Shown: positions 16,637-23,925, counted from the stretch's first letter. The stretch is 33,823 nt of DNA from Defluviicoccus sp. (GCA_022826125.1 JAJDVM010000159.1:1-33823), one strand, 5' to 3'. Program-made: numbers and translations. Notes: generated from the letters alone by a model not told the origin.

Positions 16637-17107
16637 TTACCGGCGCCGAGCGTCGAGGTGGCGGACCACCGCGCCAGTGAGCTCGCGGATCTCGTCGTGG
16701 GAGCGGTCGTCCTGGTCGTTCCACTCGATCACCGCGTCCAGATACGGTTCGAAGGGGTTTTCGAACCGAAGGTGGCGGTGGAGCTTGCCGACGTTGACGT
16801 AGACGAGGCAGATCTGCTCGACGAGGTCGCCGAGGCAGGAGGGGTCGCGACCGGAGATGTCCCCGGTGTGGATCCGGATCGCGGCCGCGAGGCAGAAGCA
16901 GCGGGCGGCGTCCGGCGGACGCATGGCGAGAGCGGGTTTGTATTGGTTGCCCTCCTCGTCCTCGACGTGGAAACGGCCGTCGAAAGAGAGGCGGTAGCCG
17001 TCGTCGTCGCGTCCCCAGCTTCCCTGGTGCCAGCGCCGTGGCTCATTGAGGGTTTCGGCGACGCGGCGGGCTATTTCGAGGAGTTGCTCGGGCGTGAGGG
17101 TCTGCAT
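16637..17107 (-). CDS. DUF6197-like hypothetical protein, 156 aa
   Basis: PPDAARCFCLAAAIRIHTG in the middle and YLDAVIEWNDQDDRSHDEIRELTGAVVRHLD at the end resemble the two conserved parts of DUF6197 (A..WCALGA and I..WND...R.H.EV...). The N-terminal half (GRDDDGYRLSFDGRFHVEDEEGNQY) is not part of that match. Function unknown. A second, shorter DUF6197-like gene lies at 20732. The ATG at 17107 opens a conserved-looking helix (LTPEQLLEIARRVAETL). Assignment by memory of the family pattern. Confidence 0.6.
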   Translation of the reverse strand: MQTLTPEQLLEIARRVAETLNEPRRWHQGSWGRDDDGYRLSFDGRFHVEDEEGNQYKPALAMRPPDAARCFCLAAAIRIHTGDISGRDPSCLGDLVEQICLVYVNVGKLHRHLRFENPFEPYLDAVIEWNDQDDRSHDEIRELTGAVVRHLDARRR

Positions 17108-17188
17108 TGCGGCTATCTCCCGAAGCGAGGTGCGGGTGCTCGTTGAAGAATGGGGCGACGTGGCAGAAGATTTGGACGGGCCGCCGTA

Positions 17189-17833
17189 TCAGACAAAGAA
17201 TTCGCCTGCGGCTGTAAAGGTCCACGCATTCGCGGCGACGATCTCGTCGATCGCCTCGTCCGAGGTGAGGTGCTCGTACTCGGCGCGGAGCTGGCGGTAG
17301 AGCCAGCGCGCGAGGTCGCGCATGGCCTCGGTCACGGCGTCCTCGGCATCGCCCGTCGGCGGCTGCCAGGTGGGGCTGTCGCGCTCGACGTCGATCGCCA
17401 TCGTGTATTCGTGGCAGTAACGTCCCCGCTGGCCGATGGACGCGTGCAGTTGCCAGAAATTGCGTTTCTGGACGGCCTGCAAGGCGTCCGCGATGCGGCG
17501 AAGCTCGTAATCCTTGGGTGCGTGGTCGCGGATTGCGTTCGCGGCGCCCCTGGCGTGGCTGTATGTGCCGGAGAACGAGGCGCCGTCGCCCTGATTCCAG
17601 AACCCGGAAAAATTCAGGTGGGGCTTGTCCCGTGTGCCGCCGCCATGGAGGGGCACGGGGCTGGTGCGGAGCGTCACGCCGAGGATCCGGCAGATCGTCC
17701 CGAAGTCCTCGTAGACGCAGTCGTACCACTCGTGATCGAGGCAGGATTCGCGATACCAGGCGCGGGCGGCTTCCTTGGCCGCGTCCGAAAGCTCGTCGAT
17801 GGGGTAGACCGTGACCTCGATGATCTGCGGCAT
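17189..17833 (-). CDS. Conserved phage/plasmid-type hypothetical protein, 214 aa
   Basis: The opening IIEVTVYPIDELSDAAKEAARAWYRES matches a group of phage and plasmid proteins that start with a strand followed by (F/I)DELS..AKE.AR.WY; some are annotated, without good evidence, as TA-stability antitoxins. The rest contains HLNFSGFWNQGDGASFSG and a C-terminal helical stretch (AVTEAMRDLARWLYRQLRAEYEHLTSDEAIDEI). No catalytic motif identified. The ATG at 17833 follows the long repeated leader, and GGAG lies upstream; the frame remains open 5' into the leader but is not protein-like. Confidence 0.75.
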   Translation of the reverse strand: MPQIIEVTVYPIDELSDAAKEAARAWYRESCLDHEWYDCVYEDFGTICRILGVTLRTSPVPLHGGGTRDKPHLNFSGFWNQGDGASFSGTYSHARGAANAIRDHAPKDYELRRIADALQAVQKRNFWQLHASIGQRGRYCHEYTMAIDVERDSPTWQPPTGDAEDAVTEAMRDLARWLYRQLRAEYEHLTSDEAIDEIVAANAWTFTAAGEFFV

Positions 17834-18200
17834 GCTGGGCACTCCTGCGGGCGGGGTCGCGGGGATGCCTTCGCGGACCCCGGCGGCTTCTGCCCGGGAC
17901 GGACCGCCCGTCCTCGCGGCGGAGGGCGGCGCGGGCGCGGGAAGATCGTGAAACGGCGAAGTTCGGCGACGGCCCCGGGGGACCGGGGTGCGACGCGGGA
18001 CCGGGATGTCCGCCGGTAGCCGCGGTTTCCGTTCCCCCCGACGCTTGGGGTGGAGGGCCGGGCACGGCATCGGGAGCGCCCCCGGTTTGCCTCCTGTACG
18101 GTGCCGCTGGCAACCGGCGGAGCGGGCCGTCCAGCTCGCGCCCGGGCACGGGGTGCTCGCCGGCAGCGGCGTACCGGGGAATGGCCTGGGGTTGGCGTGC
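17834..18200 (-). repeat. Long leader repeat, copy 2
   Basis: Homologous along ~360 bases to 14479-14866 and placed identically, directly before a start codon. The 409-base gap to the next gene (ending at 18243) holds no gene. On the minus strand GGGGTC and GACCCC can pair around a 17-base loop close to the RBS. The conserved GTTTCACGAT, an AT-rich spot present in both copies, is a candidate promoter or regulator element. Confidence 0.75.
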
Positions 18201-18242
18201 GGCCAGGGCTACCGGACGGTCCGGGCGCGGCGCGGACGAGGC

Positions 18243-18710
18243 TCAGAAGAGCTTGATCGCGGCGAGAAGTATTCCTGCGATGCCGACCTGGAGGCCGATC
18301 AGCCACCTGAAGCTGGTGTCTATCTTGTCGGTGAGGGAGGTTCGGAGATCGGCCATTTCGGTGCGCACGTTGGCGATATCGCCCTTCAGTTCGGCCCGGA
18401 GATCGGCGATTTCACCCTTGAGCTTGGCCCGGAGATCGGCGATTTCACCCTTGAGCTCGGCCCGGAGATCGGCCATTTCGGTGCGAACCTTGGCGAACTC
18501 GGCCCGCATTTCCTGTCTGAGGCTATCAGTATCGGCTTTGGTCGCAAGCCTAAGCGACTCGATATCGTCCTTGGTCGCAAAATTCTGCTCGATCAGGCGG
18601 GCCTGAAGCCGGACGTGGGCCTCTGCCTGGCGCTCCGGCACGCCGGCGGTGGTAAGCTCCTGGACGGCTTCGTGAGTGTCGAAGACGATGGTGCTCTGGG
18701 CCATGTTCAT
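18243..18710 (-). CDS. Coiled-coil protein with C-terminal membrane anchor (DUF1640/CCDC90-like)
   Basis: 155 residues. A globular N-terminus (STIVFDTHEAVQELTTAGVPERQAEAHVRL) is followed by a long coiled coil made of 11-residue units (AELKGEIADLR), then one transmembrane helix (WLIGLQVGIAGILLAAIKLF) at the very end. This is the layout of DUF1640 proteins. The N-terminus should face the cytoplasm with a tail-type anchor. The 33-base periodicity in the DNA shows the coil has expanded by tandem duplication. The start may be Met1 or Met3. Role unknown. Confidence 0.8.
   Translation of the reverse strand: MNMAQSTIVFDTHEAVQELTTAGVPERQAEAHVRLQARLIEQNFATKDDIESLRLATKADTDSLRQEMRAEFAKVRTEMADLRAELKGEIADLRAKLKGEIADLRAELKGDIANVRTEMADLRTSLTDKIDTSFRWLIGLQVGIAGILLAAIKLF
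18391..18489. repeat. 33-bp tandem repeat within the coiled-coil gene
   Basis: GGCCCGGAGATCGG occurs at 18393, 18426 and 18459, a period of 33 bases, with flanking bases (GATTTCACCCTTGAGCT) also conserved. A more diverged related unit lies near 18339. It encodes 11-residue coiled-coil units, so copy number can change without a frameshift. Confidence 0.8.
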
Positions 18711-18766
18711 AGTCTAGGTGCTCCCGGGAGAGTTGTGAAGCAAGGAGGTTGGGCGTTTGACTGCGG

Positions 18767-19144
18767 TTACACGTGCGCGAGGACCGTCGCGGCCGCGGCG
18801 TCGAGCTCGCGGCGCGATTCGACGATGTACCCGGCCGTCCGCGCCGCGCGGGCGTAGACCGAGAGCGGATGGCTGGCCCGGAAGTGGAGATCGCGCTCCA
18901 GCCCGAGACCGAGGGGAAGGCGGATCGCGGCCATTTCGGCAAGGCTCGCGTGGCCGAGCTCGGGGTAGCCGTGGCCCAGGTCGCAGAGGCCGAACAGCTT
19001 GTCTTCGTCCGCCTCGAGGCTGGTGAACAGCCAGGTCGCCGCCCCCATGGGGTTGAATGTCTTGAGCGCGGGGCGGTGGTCGGCGTCGGGCTTCAGACCG
19101 TTGCGGAGCAGGCGGCGGCGGATGTCTGCGGTGAGCAGCTTCAT
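18767..19144 (-). CDS. DUF2958-family protein
   Basis: 125 residues. MKLLTADIRRRLLRNG ... KTFNPMGAATWLFTSLEADEDKLFGLCDLGHGYPELGHASLAEM is the DUF2958 pattern (P..K.FNP.G..TWL.tEld.dd..lFGLcDLG.G.PELG..sl.El). These proteins are common on plasmids and ICEs, often near RadC and anti-restriction genes; function unknown. The start at 19144 overlaps the stop of the preceding small gene (ATGA). Confidence 0.88.
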   Translation of the reverse strand: MKLLTADIRRRLLRNGLKPDADHRPALKTFNPMGAATWLFTSLEADEDKLFGLCDLGHGYPELGHASLAEMAAIRLPLGLGLERDLHFRASHPLSVYARAARTAGYIVESRRELDAAAATVLAHV

Positions 19145-19341
19145 GGCGCGCTCGGCGCGGGCGTTGCGGGCTGGGCGATGTGCGCCCCGAGCCGGACGGC
19201 GATATCGTCGCCCCGGACAGCGATCGTCACCTCGCGGTCGCGCGGCATGGTCCAGTGAATGTCGGTCCAGACGGCGCGGGCGATGGCGCGGCAAAGCGCC
19301 TCGTCGCCGGCGGCCGCCGGGGCGTGGGGAATAGGGGTCAT
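19141..19341 (-). CDS. Small hypothetical protein translationally coupled to DUF2958
   Basis: 66 residues (MTPIPHAPAAAGDEALCRAIARAVWTDIHWTMPRDREVTIAVRG...). The segment WTMPRDREVTIAVRGDDI parallels FWLVPRDRRVSIVIDKGSVDV at the C-terminus of the GHKL ATPase at 10258, with the same strand pattern. This suggests a shared small module, though the resemblance is short. Its ATG follows the short leader repeat and GGAGA; its stop overlaps the DUF2958 start. Confidence 0.6.
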   Translation of the reverse strand: MTPIPHAPAAAGDEALCRAIARAVWTDIHWTMPRDREVTIAVRGDDIAVRLGAHIAQPATPAPSAP

Positions 19342-19445
19342 CGGCGTGTCTCCGGTAAGGTTGCCGGGATCCCGGACGCATTCCGGGGATTTCGCCCGGC
19401 CCGGCCGGCCCGCCTTGTGCCGGCGCGGGGTCGTGAGCCGGATCG
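19342..19445 (-). repeat. Short leader repeat S2
   Basis: Close match to 16230-16350: CCCGGA/TCCGGG hairpin arms, the palindrome CCGGGATCCCGG, then ACCGGAGACACGCCG before the ATG. The further ~90 bases to the next gene (19537) show nothing recognisable. Confidence 0.65.
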
Positions 19446-19536
19446 CTCACGATCATGGGGTGAGTGGAAGCGTGTGGGGTGGTGGGGAGCTGGAGAATTG
19501 GCGCTGAGCTTCAGCGCGGCAGCTGAAGCTCGAAGA

Positions 19537-19932
19537 CTAGGAACCGTTACCGAAAGCGGCTCTGGTGGCTGTTTGCAGAAGGGACGGGCTCAACTCGTTG
19601 TCCCGAAAACCGCGAAACACGCCGATGAGAAGGAAAATCAGGATCAACGTGATGGAAGCGATCGGAGAAATTGCCAGCAGGATCAACAGATCGCTTGGAC
19701 TGGAATGGTTGTAGAGAACGTGGTGGAGGACGATCCATTCCAGGATGGCGCCGGCAACGACGACAGCCGCTGCTGCGATACAGGCGGAGAAGCGCAGCTA
19801 GTAGCGCTGGCGCTCCATTCGAACGAGGGTGTCGGCAAGGCGCTCCTGGTAGGCGCCGAGGGCGTTGAACTCCTGATCCGCGAAGCCCGAGGGGGCGAAG
19901 GAATCTTCATCGACGTTGGGATAGTCAGGCAT
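19537..19932 (-). pseudogene. Two-helix membrane partner of a Panacea antitoxin, interrupted by an in-frame amber codon
   Basis: From the ATG at 19932 the frame reads 44 codons (MPDYPNVDEDSFAPSG ... RMERQRY) to TAG at 19798-19800. The same frame then stays open for 86 codons to TAG at 19537. That second part is clearly protein-like, with two membrane segments (about FSACIAAAAVVVAGAILEWI and LLILLAISPIASITLILIFL) and a short polar tail. It has no ATG of its own. The stop could come from CAG by one C-to-T change. The ATG lies inside the end of the Panacea gene (8-base overlap), the usual antitoxin-toxin coupling. Membrane proteins are among the known toxin partners of Panacea antitoxins. Either an inactivated toxin, or a readthrough product; a sequencing error cannot be excluded. 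Confidence 0.75.
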
Positions 19933-20425
19933 TGCGTTGCCTGTTGCGTTCGAGCTTCTGCCGGTAGTGTTTTTCTATGATGGCATCGTCGATGTGAGCG
20001 TTTCTTCGGCCGTGGGACAGCTTTCTCGCCTCGGCCCAGGGAGAATCGGGTTGGTGGCACATTTCGGAAAGCTGGAAGCCGGAATGGCCGCCATAGACCT
20101 CCCAGATCCTGTCGAGCAGCTTTGTCGTTTCCTCGTCGGACTTGGGGATTCGGGGCCGTTTCCTGTTCATGTGGGCGTCGAACTCCGTGGCGAGCTCGAC
20201 GATGGGCATTCGCCCGCGATGCTTGAACTCATGGTAGAGGGAAGCGAATACGGGACCGTATTGCCAGGCTTCGGCGAATTCGTCTTCGATCAACGGCTTG
20301 CCGTGAAGGGCGAGATGCCAGCCATGTGCGATATAGACCAGCTTCTGGATCTTGATCGGGCTGATGTTGTGTTTGCCGTACCTGGCCAGAAAGAAATTCG
20401 CGACGGCCTTGGCGGAGTAGGTCAT
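19925..20425 (-). CDS. Panacea-domain (DUF4065/SocA-like) antitoxin
   Basis: 166 residues. AKAVANFFLARYGKHNISPIKIQKLVYIAHGWHLA ... EDEFAEAWQYGPVFASLYHEFK is the canonical Panacea pattern (A..vAnyfL......isplklqKLvYfahg......L..e.feAW.yGPV...ly..fk). The C-terminal half (LLDRIWEVYGGHSGFQLSEMCHQPDSPWAEAR) is the conserved helical part. Panacea proteins neutralise many unrelated toxins encoded next to them. The partner here is the overlapping downstream membrane protein, interrupted by TAG. Lower GC than its neighbours, in keeping with separate acquisition. The start at 20425 matches the domain start. Confidence 0.92.
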   Translation of the reverse strand: MTYSAKAVANFFLARYGKHNISPIKIQKLVYIAHGWHLALHGKPLIEDEFAEAWQYGPVFASLYHEFKHRGRMPIVELATEFDAHMNRKRPRIPKSDEETTKLLDRIWEVYGGHSGFQLSEMCHQPDSPWAEARKLSHGRRNAHIDDAIIEKHYRQKLERNRQRNA

Positions 20426-20731
20426 GATGCCGTTTCCTGCCGAGGGGTGCTGGGCCCGTTCATCGGGGCGGTTATAGCCGGAATTCGCAAGGAAATTCCA
20501 GCAGGAGGGGAAGAATGCCAGGATCCTGCGCCGGTCGCGTGGCGCTTGATCCGGCGGCGAAACGGTGCGTGGCACGGGCATTCTCCATCGTGGGAACGCT
20601 GGCAGCGGAGCGGTCGAATTTTCGGGACGCTGACGCGGCTTGTGCCGCGCTCCGGGGATTTCGCCCGGCCCGGCCGGCCCGCCTGGTGCCGGCGCGCGGT
20701 CCGGACCGCGGCGAAACGGCCCTCCCAGGGG
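20426..20731. other. Intergenic region containing degraded leader repeat S3
   Basis: No gene is seen in these 306 bases. Bases 20645-20730 repeat the short leader element (plus strand CTCCGGGGATTTCGCCCGGC, then GTGCCGGCGCGCGGTCCGGA) but are followed by AAGCCGCG instead of the conserved hairpin arm and do not lead into an ATG. The part nearest the Panacea gene (20426-20560) is lower in GC and should contain its promoter. Confidence 0.5.
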
Positions 20732-21103
20732 TCAGTCCGGGAAGTTGGGAACGGCGACGTCGAAGGTATGCAGGATCGCGCTGCGATGGGTGTCGCGGTC
20801 GTAGGAGGCGATCCCGTCGTGCCGCCCGACGGTGATCTCGCGGACGGTCGCGTCGGCGATGTCCATGGCCTCGCGCCAGACAGGCTCGGCGGCGTAGTCG
20901 CGGGTGTGGAAGAGTCGGCAGACGGCGGCGTCGATCGCGCCGGGGGCGGAGAACGACACGGCGGCCGGATCGCCCGGGTGGACCGGGACGCCGGCGGCGT
21001 CGAGGGCCTGCCGTCCGGGGCTCCAGGCCTCGGCCGGGGTGATGAGATTGCCGGCGGCGATCAGCACGTCGCGCGCGGTGGGCAGGGCAGGACGTTCGAT
21101 CAT
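20732..21103 (-). CDS. DUF6197-like hypothetical protein, 123 aa
   Basis: LITPAEAWSPGRQALDAAGVPVHPGDPAAVSFSAPGAIDAAV and the C-terminal GIASYDRDTHRSAILHTFDVAV follow the DUF6197 layout (l...gaWtqg..A.d..G.pv.p..p.Av...a.GA and ia.yND...rsh.ev...fd.a). Related in pattern to 16637. Function unknown. AAGGAGA eight bases before the ATG is one of the better RBS sequences in the window. It follows the PP-loop stub gene by 16 bases. Confidence 0.65.
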   Translation of the reverse strand: MIERPALPTARDVLIAAGNLITPAEAWSPGRQALDAAGVPVHPGDPAAVSFSAPGAIDAAVCRLFHTRDYAAEPVWREAMDIADATVREITVGRHDGIASYDRDTHRSAILHTFDVAVPNFPD

Positions 21104-21119
21104 GAGGGTCTCCTTGCAG

Positions 21120-21320
21120 TCAGTCGGTGCAGTGGCAGTCGAGGGGCTGGATATCGGCCTGCTCGCCGGTGAGGGAAGGGTCGAACAGCTCGGGGGCGGC
21201 GACGATGCGGGCCAGCATGCAGGCGGACGAGCGCCCGCCGGAGAAGCTGACGACGGCCGGACGCGGGACGAGGAACGGATCGTCCGCGCCGGAGGGGCCG
21301 GGAAGGGAGGCGGGGATCAT
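21120..21320 (-). CDS. PP-loop (PAPS reductase/DndC-like) N-terminal stub, 66 aa
   Basis: VVSFSGGRSSACMLARIV is the PP-loop ATP-pyrophosphatase start of PAPS reductase-like enzymes (SGGxxS phosphate loop). Complete members are 200 or more residues; here the protein ends after 66, in PLDCHCTD. The residues after the loop do not follow the family, and the rest of the enzyme is not found downstream, where the DUF6197-like gene begins. The start overlaps the stop of the zinc-ribbon gene (ATGA). Either a truncated relic that retained its RBS context, or a small ATP-binding accessory. Enzymatic activity is unlikely. Confidence 0.6.
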   Translation of the reverse strand: MIPASLPGPSGADDPFLVPRPAVVSFSGGRSSACMLARIVAAPELFDPSLTGEQADIQPLDCHCTD

Positions 21321-21679
21321 TCGTCCCCGGCGGTAACCGGCTTCATGGAGAAGGAGGCCTCGCCTTCGCAGCCGCGGCACCAGGCATTCGCCTCGTAGGT
21401 GCTGTGGAGCTCCCATCCCTGGGCGTCGATGTCCCAGCAGGCGAAAGCGTCGACCATGAAGTCGGTGCCGCCGCAACGGTTGCATACCGGCTGGAGCCGG
21501 GGCTCGCCAACGGCGGGCGCCGGCGTCTCGTCGAGCATGGCGGCGGCGCGGCATTCGGGGCACTCGCCGGCCGGCATGACGTCGCCCGGCTGCACGCGCT
21601 CCCAGAGGTCGAGGAGCGGGCCGCAGCGGTCGGCCGGACCGGTCCAGCCGCAGTTCTGGCAGGTGGCGTTGGGCATCAT
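21317..21679 (-). CDS. Multi-zinc-ribbon protein, 120 aa
   Basis: Four CxxC knuckles: CQNC (7-10), CPEC (40-43), CNRC (66-69) and CRGC (101-104), enough for two zinc ribbons. Aromatic, acidic sequence between the last two pairs (DAFACWDIDAQGWELHSTYEANAW) suggests a beta-rich core. No family name recognised. Located 24 bases downstream of the VWA gene, with AGGAAA before the start, so probably in the same operon. Start could also be the second Met (21676). A nucleic-acid or protein-binding adaptor is plausible. Confidence 0.7.
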   Translation of the reverse strand: MMPNATCQNCGWTGPADRCGPLLDLWERVQPGDVMPAGECPECRAAAMLDETPAPAVGEPRLQPVCNRCGGTDFMVDAFACWDIDAQGWELHSTYEANAWCRGCEGEASFSMKPVTAGDE

Positions 21680-21703
21680 GGCGGTTTCCTGAAGAAATGG
21701 CGC

Positions 21704-23020
21704 TCAGCCGGCGCCCATATCGATGCGCTCGCCCCAGGGCTGGCGGTTCCAGTCCTCGGGCGGGTCGCCCCAGTTGCACCAGAGGACGGGGAAGGACGGC
21801 TGGGCCGCGGGGTAGCTCGAACACAGCATGTCGGTGAGATAGACGCAGACGCTCGGTTCGATCCCGCGTTCGGCGAGCCAGTCGAAGCCCGGCCGGAAAT
21901 CGGTTCCGCCGCGGCCCTTGAGGGAGATCCCGGCGGGGAGGTCCGGGCCGTTGTGCTCCAGGGCGTCGCGGACCGCCGTGTCGATCTGCAGGACGATGAC
22001 GGTTTCCGGGCGGATCTCGGTGACGAGGTCGCGTATCGCCCCCCAGAACGCGGCGAGGGTGTCGGGCGTGAGCGAGCCGGAGGTGTCGATGAAGACGGCG
22101 ATCGAGTGGATGCCGTCGGAATGGATGGACGGCAGGTAGAGGCCGGAATCGATGAAGCGGCGGTTGGGACGCGACCAGGTGTAATCGGCGCGGCAGGCGT
22201 CGATCATGTAGCGCCGGAGCGCGGTCCGCCAGTCGACGAGTCCGCGGTGGGCATCCTCGACGGTTTCGGCGACGGCGCTCGGCAGCTTGCCCTCGGCTCT
22301 CGCGAGGTTGAGCGCCTGGTGCATTGCCTCGTCCCATGCCTGCTCCTCGGCGGCTGGGGGCGGCGGGGCCGCGCCGCCGCTGTCGGGTGCGTCGCCGGCA
22401 GGGCTGTCCATCACCTCGCCGGTGCCCGAGGGGTCGGTGCTGGGCGGGGCGGCGTCGGTGTCCGGATCCTCGGGGTTGTCGCCGGAAGGGGGATGCGGTT
22501 CCGGGTCGGATTCGCCCGGGCCGTCATTGCGGTCGCCGTCCTTCGGGGGAGACGCGCCGTCCCGCCCCTGCGCGCCTCCGGTAGCGTCCGTCGGCTGCCG
22601 GGAGGACTCGCCGTCGGGTTCGGGGAGTCGGTTGTAGGCTTCCTCGACGCTGATGCCGTCCCAGGCTTCCGCGTCGTCGGGGAGCGCGAAGCCGGACTCG
22701 CGCAGGAGGCCGTGGGTGACGAGCTGCGAGGCGCGCTGCCAGCGGCCGGGATCGCGCGCGCCGCGACGAGTGTGGTGCTTGAGGGCGCAGGCGAGCACGA
22801 CCCTGGCGATCGCCGTCTTCACGTAATCCGCGCCGATCTCCGAGACCCATGCGGGGTCGTAGCGGATCTCGCGCCCGTCGCTCGCGAGCGTTTCGCGGCT
22901 CGGGTCGGGGCGGATCGGCAGGCGGAGCGCGAGCGAGCCGAAGAAGGGCTGCTCGCGCAGCAGCGCGGTGACGCAGCCGCTTACCCGGCGGGCCGATTCG
23001 TTCGCGATGCGCGTACTCAT
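21704..23020 (-). CDS. VWA-domain protein with DUF2201-like N-terminus, zinc motif apparently lost
   Basis: 438 residues. The C-terminal third is a VWA-like domain: HSIAVFIDTSGSLTPDTLAAF with the MIDAS DxSGS at 312-316, GGTDFRPGFDW at 371-381 and VYLTDM at 393-398. The middle (about 135-225) is a Pro/Gly/Asp-rich linker. The N-terminal domain fits DUF2201, whose hallmark is HExLHxALxHHxRR; here the corresponding segment reads RVVLACALKHHTRRG, so the first His, the Glu and the second His are replaced while surrounding residues remain. VWA proteins of this type work with MoxR AAA ATPases in protein remodelling. A MoxR gene lies upstream. The ATG overlaps the DUF3150-like gene stop (ATGA). Confidence 0.85.
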   Translation of the reverse strand: MSTRIANESARRVSGCVTALLREQPFFGSLALRLPIRPDPSRETLASDGREIRYDPAWVSEIGADYVKTAIARVVLACALKHHTRRGARDPGRWQRASQLVTHGLLRESGFALPDDAEAWDGISVEEAYNRLPEPDGESSRQPTDATGGAQGRDGASPPKDGDRNDGPGESDPEPHPPSGDNPEDPDTDAAPPSTDPSGTGEVMDSPAGDAPDSGGAAPPPPAAEEQAWDEAMHQALNLARAEGKLPSAVAETVEDAHRGLVDWRTALRRYMIDACRADYTWSRPNRRFIDSGLYLPSIHSDGIHSIAVFIDTSGSLTPDTLAAFWGAIRDLVTEIRPETVIVLQIDTAVRDALEHNGPDLPAGISLKGRGGTDFRPGFDWLAERGIEPSVCVYLTDMLCSSYPAAQPSFPVLWCNWGDPPEDWNRQPWGERIDMGAG

Positions 23021-23925
23021 TGCGCAACCCGCCCTGGGCTCGCGTTCTCCGCTCCTCCCCCGAAATATCCCGCGAACTGCTGCAGGAGCGAATCGGCGTC
23101 GTTCTTGACGCGGGCGCGGGTGGCGGGGTCGAAGCGGGGCGAGGGCCGGAGCGCGGCCGGATCGACCGAGGCGATGTCGTGCTTGACCCGGTCGCACAGC
23201 ATCGCCAGCCTGTCGTCGCCGAAAATGTTGAGCCGGGGAGCGACGTCGACCAGGTCGCGCAGGTTCTCGATCATGGTGTCGCGGAACTGGAGCGGCTTGC
23301 CCCTGTCGTCCTCGCGAAGCCGGTCGGAGACCCGCTCGATGCATTCGCCGAAGCGCCGCCAGAGATCCGCGGCCGCGTCGTGCAGGCGCTCCTCGATGTC
23401 GCTCTCGATGTTGCGCCGGACCCGTTCGGTGTCTGTGCAGGCGAGCCGTGCCATGAAGTGATCGGCGTCCGGGACCGGCACGATCCTGTAGCGTAGCGTG
23501 AAGCGGCGCATGAGGGCCTCCCGCGCGGGGTAGTCCTCGATGCGGAACAGCTTGCCGAGATCGAGTCGGGCGCGGTCGATGTTGTGGTCGTAATCCTCGA
23601 CGAAACGGGCCCGCTCGCGCACCAGGCGCTCGTTGAGCCCGTCCATCAGCTCGACATAACGCTCGTAGTTGGCGACGGTGAGCAGCCGCGATCCCTGATC
23701 GTCCCAGGGAAGGGTGTTCTCGTAATGCGTCGTCCGGGCGGCGCTGACGGTGGCGTTGAGCGCGGCGAAGGCGTCCTTGGGCAGCAGCAGCTTGTTGTAG
23801 CGCCCGGCGCTGGAGGACGCTTCGTGCGCGGCGGCGACGTGGTTGGATGCGTCGCGGTCGTGGCGCCTGCCGGACCACGCGGTGATCCGGAGGCCGACCA
23901 GCATGGCGTCGCGGGTGAGATTCAT
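23017..23925 (-). CDS. DUF3150-like protein between MoxR and VWA genes
   Basis: 302 residues, largely helical. The opening MLVGLRITAWSGRRHDRDASNHVAAAH is the pattern seen in DUF3150 proteins of phages and plasmids (L..l.i..wsgrk.d...s..va...ga). It continues with YNKLLLPKDAFAALNATVSAARTTHYENTLPWDDQGSRLL. No catalytic motif visible. Proteins of this family commonly sit between a MoxR-type ATPase and a VWA protein and probably form the third component of the complex. RBS AGGGAG upstream of the ATG at 23925; overlaps the VWA gene by ATGA. Confidence 0.8.
   Translation of the reverse strand: MNLTRDAMLVGLRITAWSGRRHDRDASNHVAAAHEASSSAGRYNKLLLPKDAFAALNATVSAARTTHYENTLPWDDQGSRLLTVANYERYVELMDGLNERLVRERARFVEDYDHNIDRARLDLGKLFRIEDYPAREALMRRFTLRYRIVPVPDADHFMARLACTDTERVRRNIESDIEERLHDAAADLWRRFGECIERVSDRLREDDRGKPLQFRDTMIENLRDLVDVAPRLNIFGDDRLAMLCDRVKHDIASVDPAALRPSPRFDPATRARVKNDADSLLQQFAGYFGGGAENASPGRVAQ

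Noticed and set aside
18391..18489. CRISPR-like direct repeats
   Set aside because: Units are contiguous, without spacers, and encode coiled-coil residues in frame.
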